DNA of 14,865 nucleotides from Oceanospirillaceae bacterium UBA2001 (GTDB taxonomy: Bacteria > Pseudomonadota > Gammaproteobacteria > Pseudomonadales > Balneatricaceae), in assembly GCA_002335115.1 (NCBI GenBank), contig DDCR01000050.1, forward strand, positions 1-14,865. The letters run 5' to 3'. Positions 1 through 8,560 of this stretch are shown one piece after another. The notes below the pieces were generated by a model. It did no database searches. It was given only the letters and a program-made list of their open reading frames with translations, and was not told the origin of the DNA. The translations under genes were made by a program, and so were the position numbers. The stretch's first letter is position 1; the number at the start of each line of letters is the position of its first letter.

Positions 1-800
1 CGGTTAATCTGATTGATGCGGATGTCGCTGTGGTGACCAGTATCTCGGTTGATCATGTAGATTGGCTCGGTGATAATGTAGAGCTTATTGGACGGGAGAA
101 GGCGGGTATTTACAGGGCCCATAAACCTGCCATTGTCGGAGCCTTAGATTGCCCCACTTCGGTGGCCCAATATGCTCAGGAAATTAATGCCCAATGCATG
201 CGAAACGGGGTTGATTTTAAAGTTGAAAATAATACATGGAGCAACACTCAAGGCTTATGCATTGATCTGCCTGAAACTAATCTACCACCCATGAATATGG
301 CCGCAGTGGTGCAGGCCATTAGTTGTTTAAGCTTTGAGATCAAGGCGGCTGATATTGTTTTAGGTTTGCGCAAAGCACGCTTGCCAGGTCGTTTTCAAAG
401 GCTTGAATGGCAAGGCAAACAACTGATTTTAGATGTGGCTCACAACCCACAAGCCGCCCAAAATTTGGCGGCGACCCTAGACAAAGAAGTGTGTGAAGGT
501 AACACTATTGCTGTTTTGGCCATGTTGGGTGACAAAGATTACCAACAAGTTATTAAGGTGCTCAGCGCAAGCTTCACTCATTGGATGCTAGCCAGCAGTG
601 AGGGTGTGCGAGGCTTGTCCAGTCTGGAACTTGCTAATCAGTTGGCTACGAATAGTGTGGCGTCTAACTGTGTTATTGAACATGACACGCCACTCCACGC
701 TTTTACCCAAGCTGTAACTATGGCATCTGAACAAGATCGGATTGTTGTGTTTGGCTCATTTGTTACCGTCGGTGCAGTGCTGGCTTTAATTGAGTCCTAA
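1..800 (+). CDS. folC: Bifunctional folylpolyglutamate synthase / dihydrofolate synthase, C-terminal part
   Basis: This is the 3' part of folC; the reading frame is open from base 3 to the TAA at 798-800 (265 codons), so the true start lies before the window. FolC adds L-glutamate to dihydropteroate and to tetrahydrofolates in an ATP-dependent ligation in the cytoplasm. The visible segment has the Mur-ligase-like middle part with SISVDHVDWLG followed by REKAGI, and the C-terminal domain with LDVAHNPQAAQNL and LAMLGDKDYQQV, all characteristic FolC sequences known from E. coli. The GTG at base 30 is an internal valine and not the start. It is the first visible gene of a folC-dedD-cvpA-purF-metZ series. 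The missing N-terminus would hold the P-loop, so that part cannot be judged. Identity is secure from motifs plus synteny. Confidence 0.95.
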   Translation, partial: VNLIDADVAVVTSISVDHVDWLGDNVELIGREKAGIYRAHKPAIVGALDCPTSVAQYAQEINAQCMRNGVDFKVENNTWSNTQGLCIDLPETNLPPMNMAAVVQAISCLSFEIKAADIVLGLRKARLPGRFQRLEWQGKQLILDVAHNPQAAQNLAATLDKEVCEGNTIAVLAMLGDKDYQQVIKVLSASFTHWMLASSEGVRGLSSLELANQLATNSVASNCVIEHDTPLHAFTQAVTMASEQDRIVVFGSFVTVGAVLALIES

Positions 801-830
801 ACCGATTATTATACCAAAGGAAAAAACAGT

Positions 831-835
831 GGAGG
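831..835 (+). promoter_or_regulatory. Ribosome binding site that decides the dedD start
   Basis: GGAGG stands five bases before GTG at 841. It favours that GTG over an upstream in-frame TTG at 790, which overlaps the end of folC and has no such signal, and over the in-frame GTG at 829, which lies just before the motif. Confidence 0.7.
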
Positions 836-840
836 CAACA

Positions 841-1398
841 GTGAAACATCGTATTGTAGGTAGTTTAATACTGTTGAGTCTGGCAGTGATTATTTTACCA
901 TTTTGGTTAGATGGGGCGGGTTTGCAAGAATATAAAACCATGCAGCAACCATTGATACCCAAAGCTTCTGAGTTAAGTCTTGATGCGGCCTCAGTGGCTG
1001 ATAATGGCATCAAAAAACTTGACCCGAGCGATTCAGATATTCTTCAATTAAGTCCTATTCCTGTAACAGATAAACCATCAATTAAGTCCAAAGAGACTCA
1101 ACAAGCAGTAAAGCAAGCTAAACTTGACCCCAGCAATGGCGTGCTTAACGGACAAGGTCTGCCTGAAGGTTGGGTCGTGCAGTTAGGTAACTTTGGCAAT
1201 CGTGCTAATGCTGCTCGACTCCGAGACAAGGTGATTAAAGCAGGCTTCGCTGGTTATATGGTGCCCAATGGTGATTTATTTAAGGTGCTTGTAGGACCAG
1301 AATTAACGCGAATCAAAGCCGAAGTTTTGCAGGAAAAGTTAAAAAGTAAATTTAAAATGGCGGGTATGGTCACTCTGTATGAAATTGAAAAGCCCTAA
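841..1398 (+). CDS. dedD: DedD-like SPOR-domain cell-division protein
   Basis: A 185-residue protein with a short basic N-terminus (KHRIVG), one membrane segment at about residues 5-21 ending in PFWLDGAG, a hydrophilic low-complexity linker, and a C-terminal SPOR domain at about 109-184. The SPOR region begins EGWVVQLGNFGN and continues through FKVLVGPE. SPOR domains bind denuded septal peptidoglycan, and DedD is a bitopic inner-membrane protein that assists septation. The E. coli DedD N-terminus (RLVG, then LPGLLDG) is closely similar. The start was set at GTG 841 because of the strong Shine-Dalgarno. A TTG start at 790 would add 17 polar residues and overlap folC by 11 bases. It lies between folC and cvpA exactly as in Pseudomonas-type genomes, where it is usually annotated as a SPOR domain-containing protein. 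Confidence 0.9.
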   Translation: MKHRIVGSLILLSLAVIILPFWLDGAGLQEYKTMQQPLIPKASELSLDAASVADNGIKKLDPSDSDILQLSPIPVTDKPSIKSKETQQAVKQAKLDPSNGVLNGQGLPEGWVVQLGNFGNRANAARLRDKVIKAGFAGYMVPNGDLFKVLVGPELTRIKAEVLQEKLKSKFKMAGMVTLYEIEKP

Positions 1399-1411
1399 GA
1401 TGTTAATCTTA
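1396..1411 (+). repeat. Small inverted repeat at the dedD stop
   Basis: TAAGAT and ATCTTA are perfect 6-base arms around the loop GTTA. The first arm begins with the dedD stop codon. It is AT-rich and has no following T-run, so it is not a convincing terminator. Confidence 0.4.
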
Positions 1412-1426
1412 TCAAGTTTATTAACC

Positions 1427-1442
1427 CCTTAGTCAATTAAGG
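1427..1442 (+). promoter_or_regulatory. Hairpin that includes the cvpA Shine-Dalgarno
   Basis: CCTTA (1427-1431) is complementary to TAAGG (1438-1442). Adding a G-U pair gives a 6-pair stem with the tetraloop UCAA. The TAAGG arm is the only purine-rich motif at Shine-Dalgarno distance (six bases) from the cvpA ATG at 1449, so folding would hide the binding site. Pairing and spacing are seen in the sequence; a regulatory effect is inference. Confidence 0.4.
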
Positions 1443-1448
1443 TCATTT

Positions 1449-1958
1449 ATGGAAAGCCTCAACGTTTTTGACTGGATACTCATTGCTATTATTGTTATTT
1501 CTAGCGTGTTTGGATTATTGCGTGGTTTTGTTAAGGAGTTATTGTCCTTAGCGAGTTGGGTTGCTGCTTTTTTTGTCGCGCGTTTATTTTCTTTTAAATT
1601 AAGCAATTTTATGATCGATTGGATTGATCAGCCTCAGTTTCGTGTGATTGCTGCTTTTGTCATTTTGTTTGCCATCACTTTAGTGGTTGGTGCCTTAATT
1701 AATAATGTTTTTTCTCGTTTAGTTTCGGCGACTGGCTTAACTAGCACTGACCGTTTGTTTGGTATGGTATTTGGTATTGTACGCGGTGGTTTGTTAGTTA
1801 TTGTCTTGGTGTCTTTGTTGTCATTAACGCCTGTCAGTAATGATCAATGGTGGCAAAGTTCTTTAATTATTCCTCACTTCGTCTTAGTCGATGAGTGGTC
1901 CTATAAAATGTCTACTAGTGCTTCTGGTCTATTGGATATGTTGCAACCAACGCTTTAG
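1449..1958 (+). CDS. cvpA: CvpA family inner-membrane protein
   Basis: A 169-residue, highly hydrophobic protein of normal CvpA length. It begins MESLNVFDWILIAIIVIS and then GLLRGFVKELLSLASW, the usual conserved opening of the family. There are about four predicted membrane segments, at about residues 8-25, 30-48, 66-86 and 105-128, and a shorter C-terminal tail. In E. coli CvpA was named for colicin V production and the gene sits directly before purF; its biochemical role is still unclear and it is linked to envelope stress tolerance. The order cvpA-purF is kept here. The gene is strikingly T-rich on the coding strand, as expected for a membrane protein rich in Phe, Leu, Val and Ile. Translation may be damped by the hairpin over its Shine-Dalgarno. 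Confidence 0.93.
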   Translation: MESLNVFDWILIAIIVISSVFGLLRGFVKELLSLASWVAAFFVARLFSFKLSNFMIDWIDQPQFRVIAAFVILFAITLVVGALINNVFSRLVSATGLTSTDRLFGMVFGIVRGGLLVIVLVSLLSLTPVSNDQWWQSSLIIPHFVLVDEWSYKMSTSASGLLDMLQPTL

Positions 1959-1966
1959 CAGCGTTG
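1948..1966 (+). repeat. Hairpin spanning the cvpA stop codon
   Basis: CAACGCT (1948-1954) and AGCGTTG (1960-1966) form a perfect 7-pair stem with loop TTAGC. The TAG stop of cvpA (1956-1958) lies in the loop. No T-run follows; instead the purF Shine-Dalgarno GAGGG begins five bases later at 1971. It is an intercistronic stem rather than a terminator, possibly affecting mRNA stability or purF initiation. Confidence 0.55.
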
Positions 1967-1982
1967 TAATGAGGGTGTACGC

Positions 1983-3503
1983 ATGTGTGGTATCGTTGGT
2001 ATTGTAGCCAAATCTTATGTTAATCAGGAAATCTATGACGCCCTGACTTTTTTGCAACACCGTGGCCAAGACGCAGCAGGAATAGTCACTTGCCATGATG
2101 GACGCTTTTTTTTACGCAAGGATAATGGCTTAGTAAGGGATGTGTTTCGCACTCGCCATATGCGCCGTTTAGTGGGGAATATGGGCATTGGCCATGTGCG
2201 TTATCCCACCGCTGGTAGCGCCAGTGCTGCCGAGGCCCAGCCTTTCTATGTAAACTCACCTTATGGTATTGCCTTAGCGCACAATGGCAATTTAACTAAT
2301 ACCGTGGAACTTTCAAAAAGTATTTTTAAATCTGATCTACGCCATATTAATACTAATTCAGATTCGGAGGTACTGCTTAACGTCTTTGCTCATGAGCTTC
2401 AACGTTTAGGTCAATTAGTGCCCAGTGAAGAGGATATTTTTTACGCTGTGCGTCAGCTACATCGACGTTGTTTGGGTGGCTATGCCGTGATTGCGATGAT
2501 CACTGGTATTGGCATTATGGGTATGCGTGATCCATTTGGTATTCGGCCCTTATGCTATGGTAAGCGAGAATCAGCACAGGGTACTGAGTATATGGTGGCG
2601 TCAGAAAGTGTGGCTCTAGATTCTGCTGGCTACACCATGGTGCGCGACCTTGCTCCTGGTGAGTGTATATATATCACTGAAGCAGGAGAGGTATTCACCC
2701 GCCAGTGTGCTGAAACACCGGTCTTGTCCCCTTGCTTATTCGAATATGTTTATTTAGCTCGTCCAGATTCTGTCATGGATGGTATTTCTGTTTACAAGGC
2801 CCGTTTGAAAATGGGTGAATACCTAGCTGATCAAATTCTTCGAGATTGGCCAGATCATGATATCGACGTCGTTATCCCTATTCCTGATACCAGTCGCACT
2901 TCTGCTGTGGAACTTGCGAATAAATTGGGAGTGAAGTTACGTGAAGGCTATATTAAAAATCGTTATATCGGCCGCACATTTATCATGCCTGGGCAAACTC
3001 AACGGCAAAAATCGGTGCGCCAAAAACTGAACCCAATTGAACTTGAGTTTCGTGGCAAAAATGTGTTGCTGGTGGATGACTCGATTGTGCGGGGCACAAC
3101 CTCTACTTTAATTATCGAAATGGCCCGAGAAATGGGTGCCAAGAAAGTTTATTTTGCTTCTGCTGCGCCGGCGGTTCGGTTTCCCAACGTCTATGGTATT
3201 GACATGCCTTCTGTAGACGAATTAGTTGCCCATGGCCGCACTGATGCTGAAGTAGGAGATATGATCGGTGCTGATCGTATGATCTACCAAGATCTAGAAG
3301 ATCTGATTCGTTCAACTCAAGGGGGTGGTAGTGATATTGCAAGTTTTGACTGCTCCGTATTTGATGGTAACTATGTCACAGGTGATGTCGATGACGTTTA
3401 TTTAGCTGGTTTGGAAGCACTCAGAAATGATGATACGATGAAAACAATAAACGTCATAGACGACGATGTTTCTTTGGCGACTAATATGCAAAGCAAGCTG
3501 TGA
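1983..3503 (+). CDS. purF: Amidophosphoribosyltransferase (glutamine PRPP amidotransferase)
   Basis: PurF makes 5-phosphoribosylamine from PRPP and glutamine, the committed step of de novo purine synthesis, in the cytoplasm. The 506-residue product is almost the same length as the E. coli enzyme. It starts MCGIVGIV, so Cys2 becomes the N-terminal nucleophile of the class II glutaminase once Met is removed, and there is no propeptide. Glutaminase motifs follow: [28 protein letters not shown] and NSDSEVL. The phosphoribosyltransferase half has [13 protein letters not shown], a flexible-loop region around [16 protein letters not shown], and the PRPP-binding loop [14 protein letters not shown] at about 361-374. 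A GAGGG Shine-Dalgarno lies at 1971-1975. metZ starts one base after its stop, so the two are likely translationally coupled. No PurR-type operator was recognised before it. Confidence 0.98.
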   Translation: MCGIVGIVAKSYVNQEIYDALTFLQHRGQDAAGIVTCHDGRFFLRKDNGLVRDVFRTRHMRRLVGNMGIGHVRYPTAGSASAAEAQPFYVNSPYGIALAHNGNLTNTVELSKSIFKSDLRHINTNSDSEVLLNVFAHELQRLGQLVPSEEDIFYAVRQLHRRCLGGYAVIAMITGIGIMGMRDPFGIRPLCYGKRESAQGTEYMVASESVALDSAGYTMVRDLAPGECIYITEAGEVFTRQCAETPVLSPCLFEYVYLARPDSVMDGISVYKARLKMGEYLADQILRDWPDHDIDVVIPIPDTSRTSAVELANKLGVKLREGYIKNRYIGRTFIMPGQTQRQKSVRQKLNPIELEFRGKNVLLVDDSIVRGTTSTLIIEMAREMGAKKVYFASAAPAVRFPNVYGIDMPSVDELVAHGRTDAEVGDMIGADRMIYQDLEDLIRSTQGGGSDIASFDCSVFDGNYVTGDVDDVYLAGLEALRNDDTMKTINVIDDDVSLATNMQSKL

Positions 3504-3504
3504 C

Positions 3505-4731
3505 ATGAACACAAAAAAACAAACCCTTGAGCAAAGAAAGCAGCGCCAGGAAGATTATTTGCGCACTGCCGGCTTGAGTACGCAAGCCATTCGCTCGGGC
3601 ACCGTGTCGGGTGCAGAGCAAGAGCATAATGATGCCATCTATGCCACGTCGAGTTTCATTTATGGCAGTGCAGAGGAAGCATTTGAGTGTTTTAGTGGGG
3701 CGACTGAGGGTAATATTTATTCTCGTTTCACTAATCCAACTGTGCGTACTTTTGAGCAGCGTATGGCCAAGATGGAAGGTGGAGAAAGGGCGGTAGCGGC
3801 CAGTTCTGGTATGGCAGCTCTGACCAGTATTTTTTTAGGTCACCTTAAGCAAGGTGATCATCTGGTTTCCTCGTATAGTATTTTTGGCTCTATCATTGGT
3901 TTATTTGATAATGTCCTGGCCAACATGGGCATCACCACGACCTACGTTAACCCTGCGGATAACCAAGCATGGAATGACGCGATACAGCCTAATACGAAAG
4001 CCTTGTTCTTGGAATCACCATCGAACCCGTTGGCAGAATTGGGAGATATTGCTGCTTTAGCAAAATTAGCACACGGTCATCAGGCGCTATTAATCGTTGA
4101 TAATTGTTTTTGTACCCCTATTTTGCAAAACCCACTGGCTCTCGGTGCAGATATTGTCATGCACTCCGCAACAAAATACATTGATGGCCAAGGTCGCTGT
4201 GTGGGCGGCGTCGCCATCGGTAGTGATGCGCACATGGAACCTGTGTTTAGTATTTTACGTACCGTAGGCACTGCTATGAGCCCATTTAATGCATGGGTTT
4301 TTATTAATGGTTTAGAAACTTTGTCATTACGCATGCAAGCGCATTGCTCCAGTGCCTCAAAATTAGCTCATTGGCTGCAGCAACAACCGCAGGTGGAACG
4401 GGTTTATTACACCGGATTAGAAGACCACCCGCAACATCAACTGGCAAAGCAGCAGCAACGATTATTTGGCGCGGTAGTGTCTTTTGAAGTGCAGGGCGAC
4501 AGGGCTTCTGCTTGGCGTTTGATTGACCAAACCAAGCTATTTTCGATCACTGGTAACTTTGGTGATGCAAAATCAACCATTACCCATCCTGAAACTACCA
4601 CCCATAGTCGCATGACTCCTGACGCAAGAGCCTTGGCGGGTATAAAGGACAACCTCATTCGAGTATCTGTGGGGCTAGAGGACTACCAAGATATTCAACA
4701 AGATTTAGCTCAAGCGATGCAAGGGCTATGA
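3505..4731 (+). CDS. metZ: O-succinylhomoserine sulfhydrylase
   Basis: A PLP enzyme of the Cys/Met metabolism family that condenses O-succinylhomoserine with sulfide to give homocysteine, bypassing cystathionine. The 408-residue protein from ATG 3505 shows an N-terminal LRTAGLSTQAIRSGTV, then YSRFTNPTVR, ASSGMAAL, ESPSNPLAELGDI and VDNCFCTP. The PLP lysine is K224 in HSATKYIDGQGR. Near the C-terminus there are SITGNFGDAKSTITHPETTTHSRM and IRVSVGLED. These match the MetZ subgroup of Pseudomonas closely, where metZ also follows purF. The frame is open upstream to 3466 inside purF, but ATG 3505, one base after the purF stop, gives the expected N-terminus. There is no good Shine-Dalgarno, consistent with coupling to purF. 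Cystathionine gamma-synthase or O-acetylhomoserine sulfhydrylase are less likely alternatives. Confidence 0.93.
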   Translation: MNTKKQTLEQRKQRQEDYLRTAGLSTQAIRSGTVSGAEQEHNDAIYATSSFIYGSAEEAFECFSGATEGNIYSRFTNPTVRTFEQRMAKMEGGERAVAASSGMAALTSIFLGHLKQGDHLVSSYSIFGSIIGLFDNVLANMGITTTYVNPADNQAWNDAIQPNTKALFLESPSNPLAELGDIAALAKLAHGHQALLIVDNCFCTPILQNPLALGADIVMHSATKYIDGQGRCVGGVAIGSDAHMEPVFSILRTVGTAMSPFNAWVFINGLETLSLRMQAHCSSASKLAHWLQQQPQVERVYYTGLEDHPQHQLAKQQQRLFGAVVSFEVQGDRASAWRLIDQTKLFSITGNFGDAKSTITHPETTTHSRMTPDARALAGIKDNLIRVSVGLEDYQDIQQDLAQAMQGL

Positions 4732-4739
4732 GGCTCTTG
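4720..4739. repeat. Inverted repeat over the overlapping metZ and diguanylate cyclase stops
   Basis: CAAGGGC (4720-4726) pairs with GCTCTTG (4733-4739), 7 pairs including one G-T, around the loop TATGAG. The metZ TGA (4729-4731) and the opposite-strand stop (4726-4728) both fall in or at the edge of the loop. No T-tract follows on either strand, so intrinsic termination is uncertain. Confidence 0.45.
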
Positions 4740-5676
4740 ACGCTTCTGAAGACAAAGGCTGAAGTTCGATGCGGTTTCGGCCTTTATTTTTAGCACGATA
4801 TAAACCTCGATCAGCGGCATCTAATAACTCTTTATGGCCTGCTTTAGAATGCTGTGGATAATAGGTTGAGACGCCAATACTCATAGTCACGATCTGGGCG
4901 GCGTCGGAAAAGGCATGTGGAATAGCGATGGTATCCATAGCGATGCGTAATTGCTCTGCAACCACCATTGCACCCACGGCTGGAGTGCTGGGTAAAATAA
5001 CGGCAAATTCTTCCCCCCCGTATCGTGCAGGCAAATCACTGGGCCGTTGCAGGGTACCCATAATGGTTTTACCAGTCCTCACTAAGGCATCATCACCAGC
5101 CACATGACCATAATTATCATTAAAGGCTTTGAAGTGATCAATATCACACAATATTAATGATAGAGGTTCTTTAGTTCTGCTGGATCGAGACCATTCAAGT
5201 TCCAATGCTTCATCAAAGTGACGTCGATTATACAGTTGGGTTAAGCCATCGATTGATGAAAGTCTTCTGAGGTCTGCGCTGGCGGCTTCTAATTCCTTGC
5301 GCATGTCAGCAATACGCGCCATAGCCCGCAATTTAGCACTTAACACCCGTTGGGTAATCGGCTTGGGCAAATAATCATCTCCGCCGGCATCGATACCTTT
5401 GACAATCGCGTCTTCAGTAATGTCCGCACTCAAAAAGATAATGGGTATCCACAAGTTGCCCTGTTGGCAGTTTTCTCGGATATGCTGAGCACATTGGTAA
5501 CCGTCCATATTAGGCATGTTGACGTCCATCAAAACTAGGTCTGGGTTATGCGTCAAGAACTTTTCTATACCCTCATTACCGTCTCGCGCGGTAATCACAC
5601 TGTGGCCCGCACTTTCAACATACTTTTGGGTCACTTGCGAGGAAGCAAGAGAATCTTCAACTAACAACACCTTCAT
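4726..5676 (-). CDS. Response regulator with GGDEF domain, probable diguanylate cyclase
   Basis: A 316-residue PleD-like protein. The receiver domain (about 1-120) has the acidic pair E7/D8, phospho-acceptor D51 in VLMDVNMPNMDG, S83 in FLSA and K105 in LPKP. A short linker, possibly coiled (RKELEAASADLRRL), leads to a GGDEF domain (about 143-305) with DGLTQLYNRRHFD, the metal-binding CDIDHFKAFND, and the active-site signature GGEEF at 220-224. The inhibitory I-site RxxD is present as RPSD at 211-214, five residues before the signature. All key residues are intact, so it should make cyclic di-GMP from GTP when phosphorylated and be product-inhibited. There is no transmembrane segment and no EAL domain, and no histidine kinase in the window. 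It converges on metZ with a 6-base overlap and lies beyond the terminator of acnB, so it is probably transcribed on its own. The Shine-Dalgarno is weak. Confidence 0.93.
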   Translation of the reverse strand: MKVLLVEDSLASSQVTQKYVESAGHSVITARDGNEGIEKFLTHNPDLVLMDVNMPNMDGYQCAQHIRENCQQGNLWIPIIFLSADITEDAIVKGIDAGGDDYLPKPITQRVLSAKLRAMARIADMRKELEAASADLRRLSSIDGLTQLYNRRHFDEALELEWSRSSRTKEPLSLILCDIDHFKAFNDNYGHVAGDDALVRTGKTIMGTLQRPSDLPARYGGEEFAVILPSTPAVGAMVVAEQLRIAMDTIAIPHAFSDAAQIVTMSIGVSTYYPQHSKAGHKELLDAADRGLYRAKNKGRNRIELQPLSSEASRAS

Positions 5677-5748
5677 ATATCAATCCAGAATAGATGAACT
5701 GCCATTAGTCTAGCTTAGAATATGTAAAAGTGGCTATTAAATATAATA

Positions 5749-5783
5749 AAAAGCCCTTATTTTCATCAAAAACAAGGGCTTTT
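5749..5783 (-). terminator. Rho-independent terminator of acnB
   Basis: AAAAGCCCTT (5749-5758) and AAGGGCTTTT (5774-5783) form a perfect 10-pair stem with a 15-base loop. On the minus strand the stem runs into T-rich sequence (TTTTTATTATATTT), and it begins 24 bases after the acnB stop. It separates acnB from the diguanylate cyclase gene. Confidence 0.85.
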
Positions 5784-5806
5784 GTTAAATCAAAACCTTT
5801 GTTTTG

Positions 5807-8407
5807 TTAGGCTATTTCTACCATTGGAATTACTTTTTCGGCGGCTGACGTATAATCAGATAATTGATCAAAATTTAGATAACGGTAGACCTCTGCTGCC
5901 ATGGTGTCTAGCTTGTTGGTGTATTCAAAATACTCACTAGGCGTCGGTAATTTACCATTAATGCCTGCCACCGCAGCTAATTCTGCCGATGCTAAAAATA
6001 CATTTGCACCCGCTCCTAAACGGTTAGGGAAGTTGCGAGTCGAGGTAGAAACAACTGTTGAATCGTCTGCAACTCGAGCTTGGTTGCCCATACACAAAGA
6101 GCATCCTGGCATTTCAATACGGGCGCCCGCCTTACCAAAGATGTTGTAATAACCTTCTTCAGTTAACTTGGCGGCATCCATTTTAGTCGGTGGTGCAATC
6201 CATAAACGCGTAGGCAGAGAGCCTGTCGCAGCATCTAGTAACTTTCCAGCGGCACGGAAGTGACCAATATTGGTCATACAAGAACCAATAAAGACTTCAT
6301 CAATTTTTTGTCCAGCCACTGAAGATAAGATCCGCGCATCGTCTGGATCATTAGGCGCACATAAAATGGGTTCAGTAATATTTGAAACATCAATTTCAAG
6401 CACTTCAGCATACTCTGCATCAGCATCTGCGCGCATCAGTTTTGGCTCAGCCAACCAGGCTTCCATGGCCAGAATGCGCCGAGCAATGGTGCGCTTGTCC
6501 CCGTATCCTTCACTAATCATCCATTTGAGCATGACTACGTTAGAACGGAGGTATTCTGCTACAGACTCTTCATTAAGAGTAATGCTACATCCCGCTGCTG
6601 AGCGCTCAGCAGAAGCATCTGATAATTCAAAGGCTTGCTCTACTGTGAGGTCTTCTAAGCCTTCTATTTCAAGAATTTTACCAGAAAAGGCATTAATTTT
6701 ACCTGCTTTTTCTACCGTCAATAGGCCTTGTTGAATGGCGTAATAAGGAATGGCATGAACTAAGTCACGCAAGGTAATGCCTGGGTTGCGCTCACCGGTA
6801 AAGCGCACCAATACTGATTCAGGCATATCTAAGGGCATGACGCCAGTGGCTGCGGCAAAAGCGACTAAACCTGATCCAGCTGGGAACGATATGCCAAGCG
6901 GGAAACGGGTATGCGAATCACCACCAGTTCCCACAGTATCGGGTAATAGCATGCGGTTAAGCCACGAATGGATGATGCCATCGCCAGGACGCAGCGACAC
7001 ACCACCTCGGTTCATAATGAAGTCAGGTAGAGTGTGTTGAGTTTGGACGTCAACTGGCTTTGGGTAAGCCGCTGTATGACAAAATGATTGCATGGTTAAA
7101 TCTGCTGAGAAACCTAAACATGCGAGGTCTTTCAACTCATCACGGGTCATGGGGCCAGTCGTGTCCTGTGATCCTACAGTCGTCATTTTTGGCTCACAAT
7201 AAGTACCTGGGCGAATGCCCTGAGTACCACAGGCCTTACCCACCATTTTTTGTGCCAAGGTGTAGCCTTTGTTAGACTCTACCGCTGGCTTGGGAGTTTG
7301 GAACACATCTGTTGGAGCCATGCCTAAAGCCGCGCGAGCACGCTCTGTGAGGCCACGGCCAATAATAAGCGGAATGCGCCCACCCGCTCTTACTTCATCT
7401 AAGATGATATTGGTCTTGAGTTCAAAGTGGCTCAGCTCTTGGCCTGTATCGTGATGACGAACCACGCCCTCATAGGGATATACATCGATGACATCACCCA
7501 TATGCATGCTAGAAACGTCCATTTCTATGGGCAGGGCGCCTGCATCTTCCATGGTATTAAAAAAGATGGGAGCAATTTTGGCGCCAAAACAAAAACCACC
7601 GGCTCGTTTATTAGGTACGGCTGGAATATCATCACCGAAAAACCAAAGTACGGAGTTGGTCGCAGACTTGCGTGATGACCCTGTGCCAACTACGTCCCCC
7701 ACATAGGCCACTGGGAAGCCTTTCGCTTTGATCGCTGCAATCTGTTTAAGAGGGCCTGTGGTGCCCTGATCATCAGGCTCAATGCCATCACGTTGCATCT
7801 TAAACATGGCATTGGCATGCAAAGGTATGTCTGGCCGTGTGAATGCGTCGGGTGCAGGGGACAAGTCGTCAGTATTCGTTTCACCAGTCACTTTAAAGAC
7901 TGTTAACGTGATCTTTTCTGCCAGTTGTTCACGAGAAGTAAACCATTCACCCTCTGCCCATGAGTGCATGATCTGCTTAGCATAGCTGTTACCGGCTTTG
8001 GCTTTTTCATCAACGTCATAAAATGCATCAAACATCAAGAGAGTGTGGGAAAGGGCAACAACGGCAGTCGGTGCCAAGGCCTCATTATCCAAACAAGCAA
8101 TCAAGGCTTCTATGTTGTAGCCACCCAGCATGGTACCCAAAATTTCCGTCGCTTCAACTGGACTGACCAAACCAGAGGTTACTTCACCTTTCGTAATAGC
8201 TGACAAAAAACTGGCCTTTACATAAGCAGCTTGATCGACACCAGCGGGCACGCGATTGCGCAATAAGTCAACTAACGTGGCTTCTTCACCAATAGGAGGG
8301 CTTTTCAGCAGTTCCACCAAGGTAGCAGTTTGTTCTGCATTGAGGGGCTCTGGGGGAATGCCTAGTTTTGCGCGTTCGGCAACATGGGTACGGTAAGCTT
8401 CTAACAT
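5807..8407 (-). CDS. acnB: Aconitase B (aconitate hydratase / 2-methylisocitrate dehydratase)
   Basis: AcnB interconverts citrate and isocitrate in the TCA cycle through a [4Fe-4S] cluster, and can act on 2-methyl-cis-aconitate. The 866-residue product is collinear with E. coli AcnB (865 residues). The N-terminal HEAT-like domain opens [17 protein letters not shown]. It is followed by a swivel domain with [26 protein letters not shown] and IIGRGLT, then the catalytic domains with [33 protein letters not shown] and [15 protein letters not shown]. Cluster ligands C710, C769 and C772 (CSLC) fall at the same numbers as in E. coli. An AGAGG Shine-Dalgarno (8415-8419) stands seven bases before ATG. 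The gene ends in a strong terminator and appears monocistronic. Alignment without gaps makes the call secure. Confidence 0.98.
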   Translation of the reverse strand: MLEAYRTHVAERAKLGIPPEPLNAEQTATLVELLKSPPIGEEATLVDLLRNRVPAGVDQAAYVKASFLSAITKGEVTSGLVSPVEATEILGTMLGGYNIEALIACLDNEALAPTAVVALSHTLLMFDAFYDVDEKAKAGNSYAKQIMHSWAEGEWFTSREQLAEKITLTVFKVTGETNTDDLSPAPDAFTRPDIPLHANAMFKMQRDGIEPDDQGTTGPLKQIAAIKAKGFPVAYVGDVVGTGSSRKSATNSVLWFFGDDIPAVPNKRAGGFCFGAKIAPIFFNTMEDAGALPIEMDVSSMHMGDVIDVYPYEGVVRHHDTGQELSHFELKTNIILDEVRAGGRIPLIIGRGLTERARAALGMAPTDVFQTPKPAVESNKGYTLAQKMVGKACGTQGIRPGTYCEPKMTTVGSQDTTGPMTRDELKDLACLGFSADLTMQSFCHTAAYPKPVDVQTQHTLPDFIMNRGGVSLRPGDGIIHSWLNRMLLPDTVGTGGDSHTRFPLGISFPAGSGLVAFAAATGVMPLDMPESVLVRFTGERNPGITLRDLVHAIPYYAIQQGLLTVEKAGKINAFSGKILEIEGLEDLTVEQAFELSDASAERSAAGCSITLNEESVAEYLRSNVVMLKWMISEGYGDKRTIARRILAMEAWLAEPKLMRADADAEYAEVLEIDVSNITEPILCAPNDPDDARILSSVAGQKIDEVFIGSCMTNIGHFRAAGKLLDAATGSLPTRLWIAPPTKMDAAKLTEEGYYNIFGKAGARIEMPGCSLCMGNQARVADDSTVVSTSTRNFPNRLGAGANVFLASAELAAVAGINGKLPTPSEYFEYTNKLDTMAAEVYRYLNFDQLSDYTSAAEKVIPMVEIA

Positions 8408-8490
8408 GGTACAGCCTCTAAATTCGCTGGACCTAGTGTTTCAGGTTCAGCGATGGTCAATGGAACTACAAATTAAGCTAGCAGGGTAGC

Positions 8491-8506
8491 ATAATGGCTC
8501 CATTAT
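8491..8506. repeat. Palindrome ATAATGG-CT-CCATTAT
   Basis: Perfect 7-base arms around CT, a form typical of a dimeric regulator's operator. It ends 84 bases upstream of the acnB ATG and overlaps a weak leftward -10-like sequence, so it is best placed to affect acnB. No known regulator consensus was recognised. Confidence 0.5.
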
Positions 8507-8541
8507 TTCCAGTTTAAGGGGTAATGTGTTGATTTAATTTT

Positions 8542-8560
8542 AATCAATAAGTTATTGATT
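8542..8560. repeat. Palindrome AATCAATAA-G-TTATTGATT with an extra half-site
   Basis: Perfect 9-base arms around a single G. A further TTGATT at 8529-8534 forms a second inverted pair with AATCAA at 8542-8547 (7-base loop), so the same word occurs three times in 32 bases. It overlaps the -35 of the rightward promoter candidate. Confidence 0.55.

Noticed and set aside
3466..3504. Upstream extension of metZ into purF
   Set aside because: The extra 13 residues are encoded by the purF 3' end and do not resemble MetZ; ATG 3505 gives the conserved N-terminus.
5901..8203. Several open frames of 60-154 codons on the + strand inside acnB
   Set aside because: They lie antisense to a full-length, perfectly conserved acnB and give no recognisable protein; they follow from codon bias of the real gene.
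8529..8560. FNR/Anr box (TTGAT-N4-ATCAA) upstream of acnB and miaE
   Set aside because: The half-site words are present, but the spacings are wrong: 9 bases in one pair, and the other pair is in reversed orientation. It does not fit the FNR consensus.
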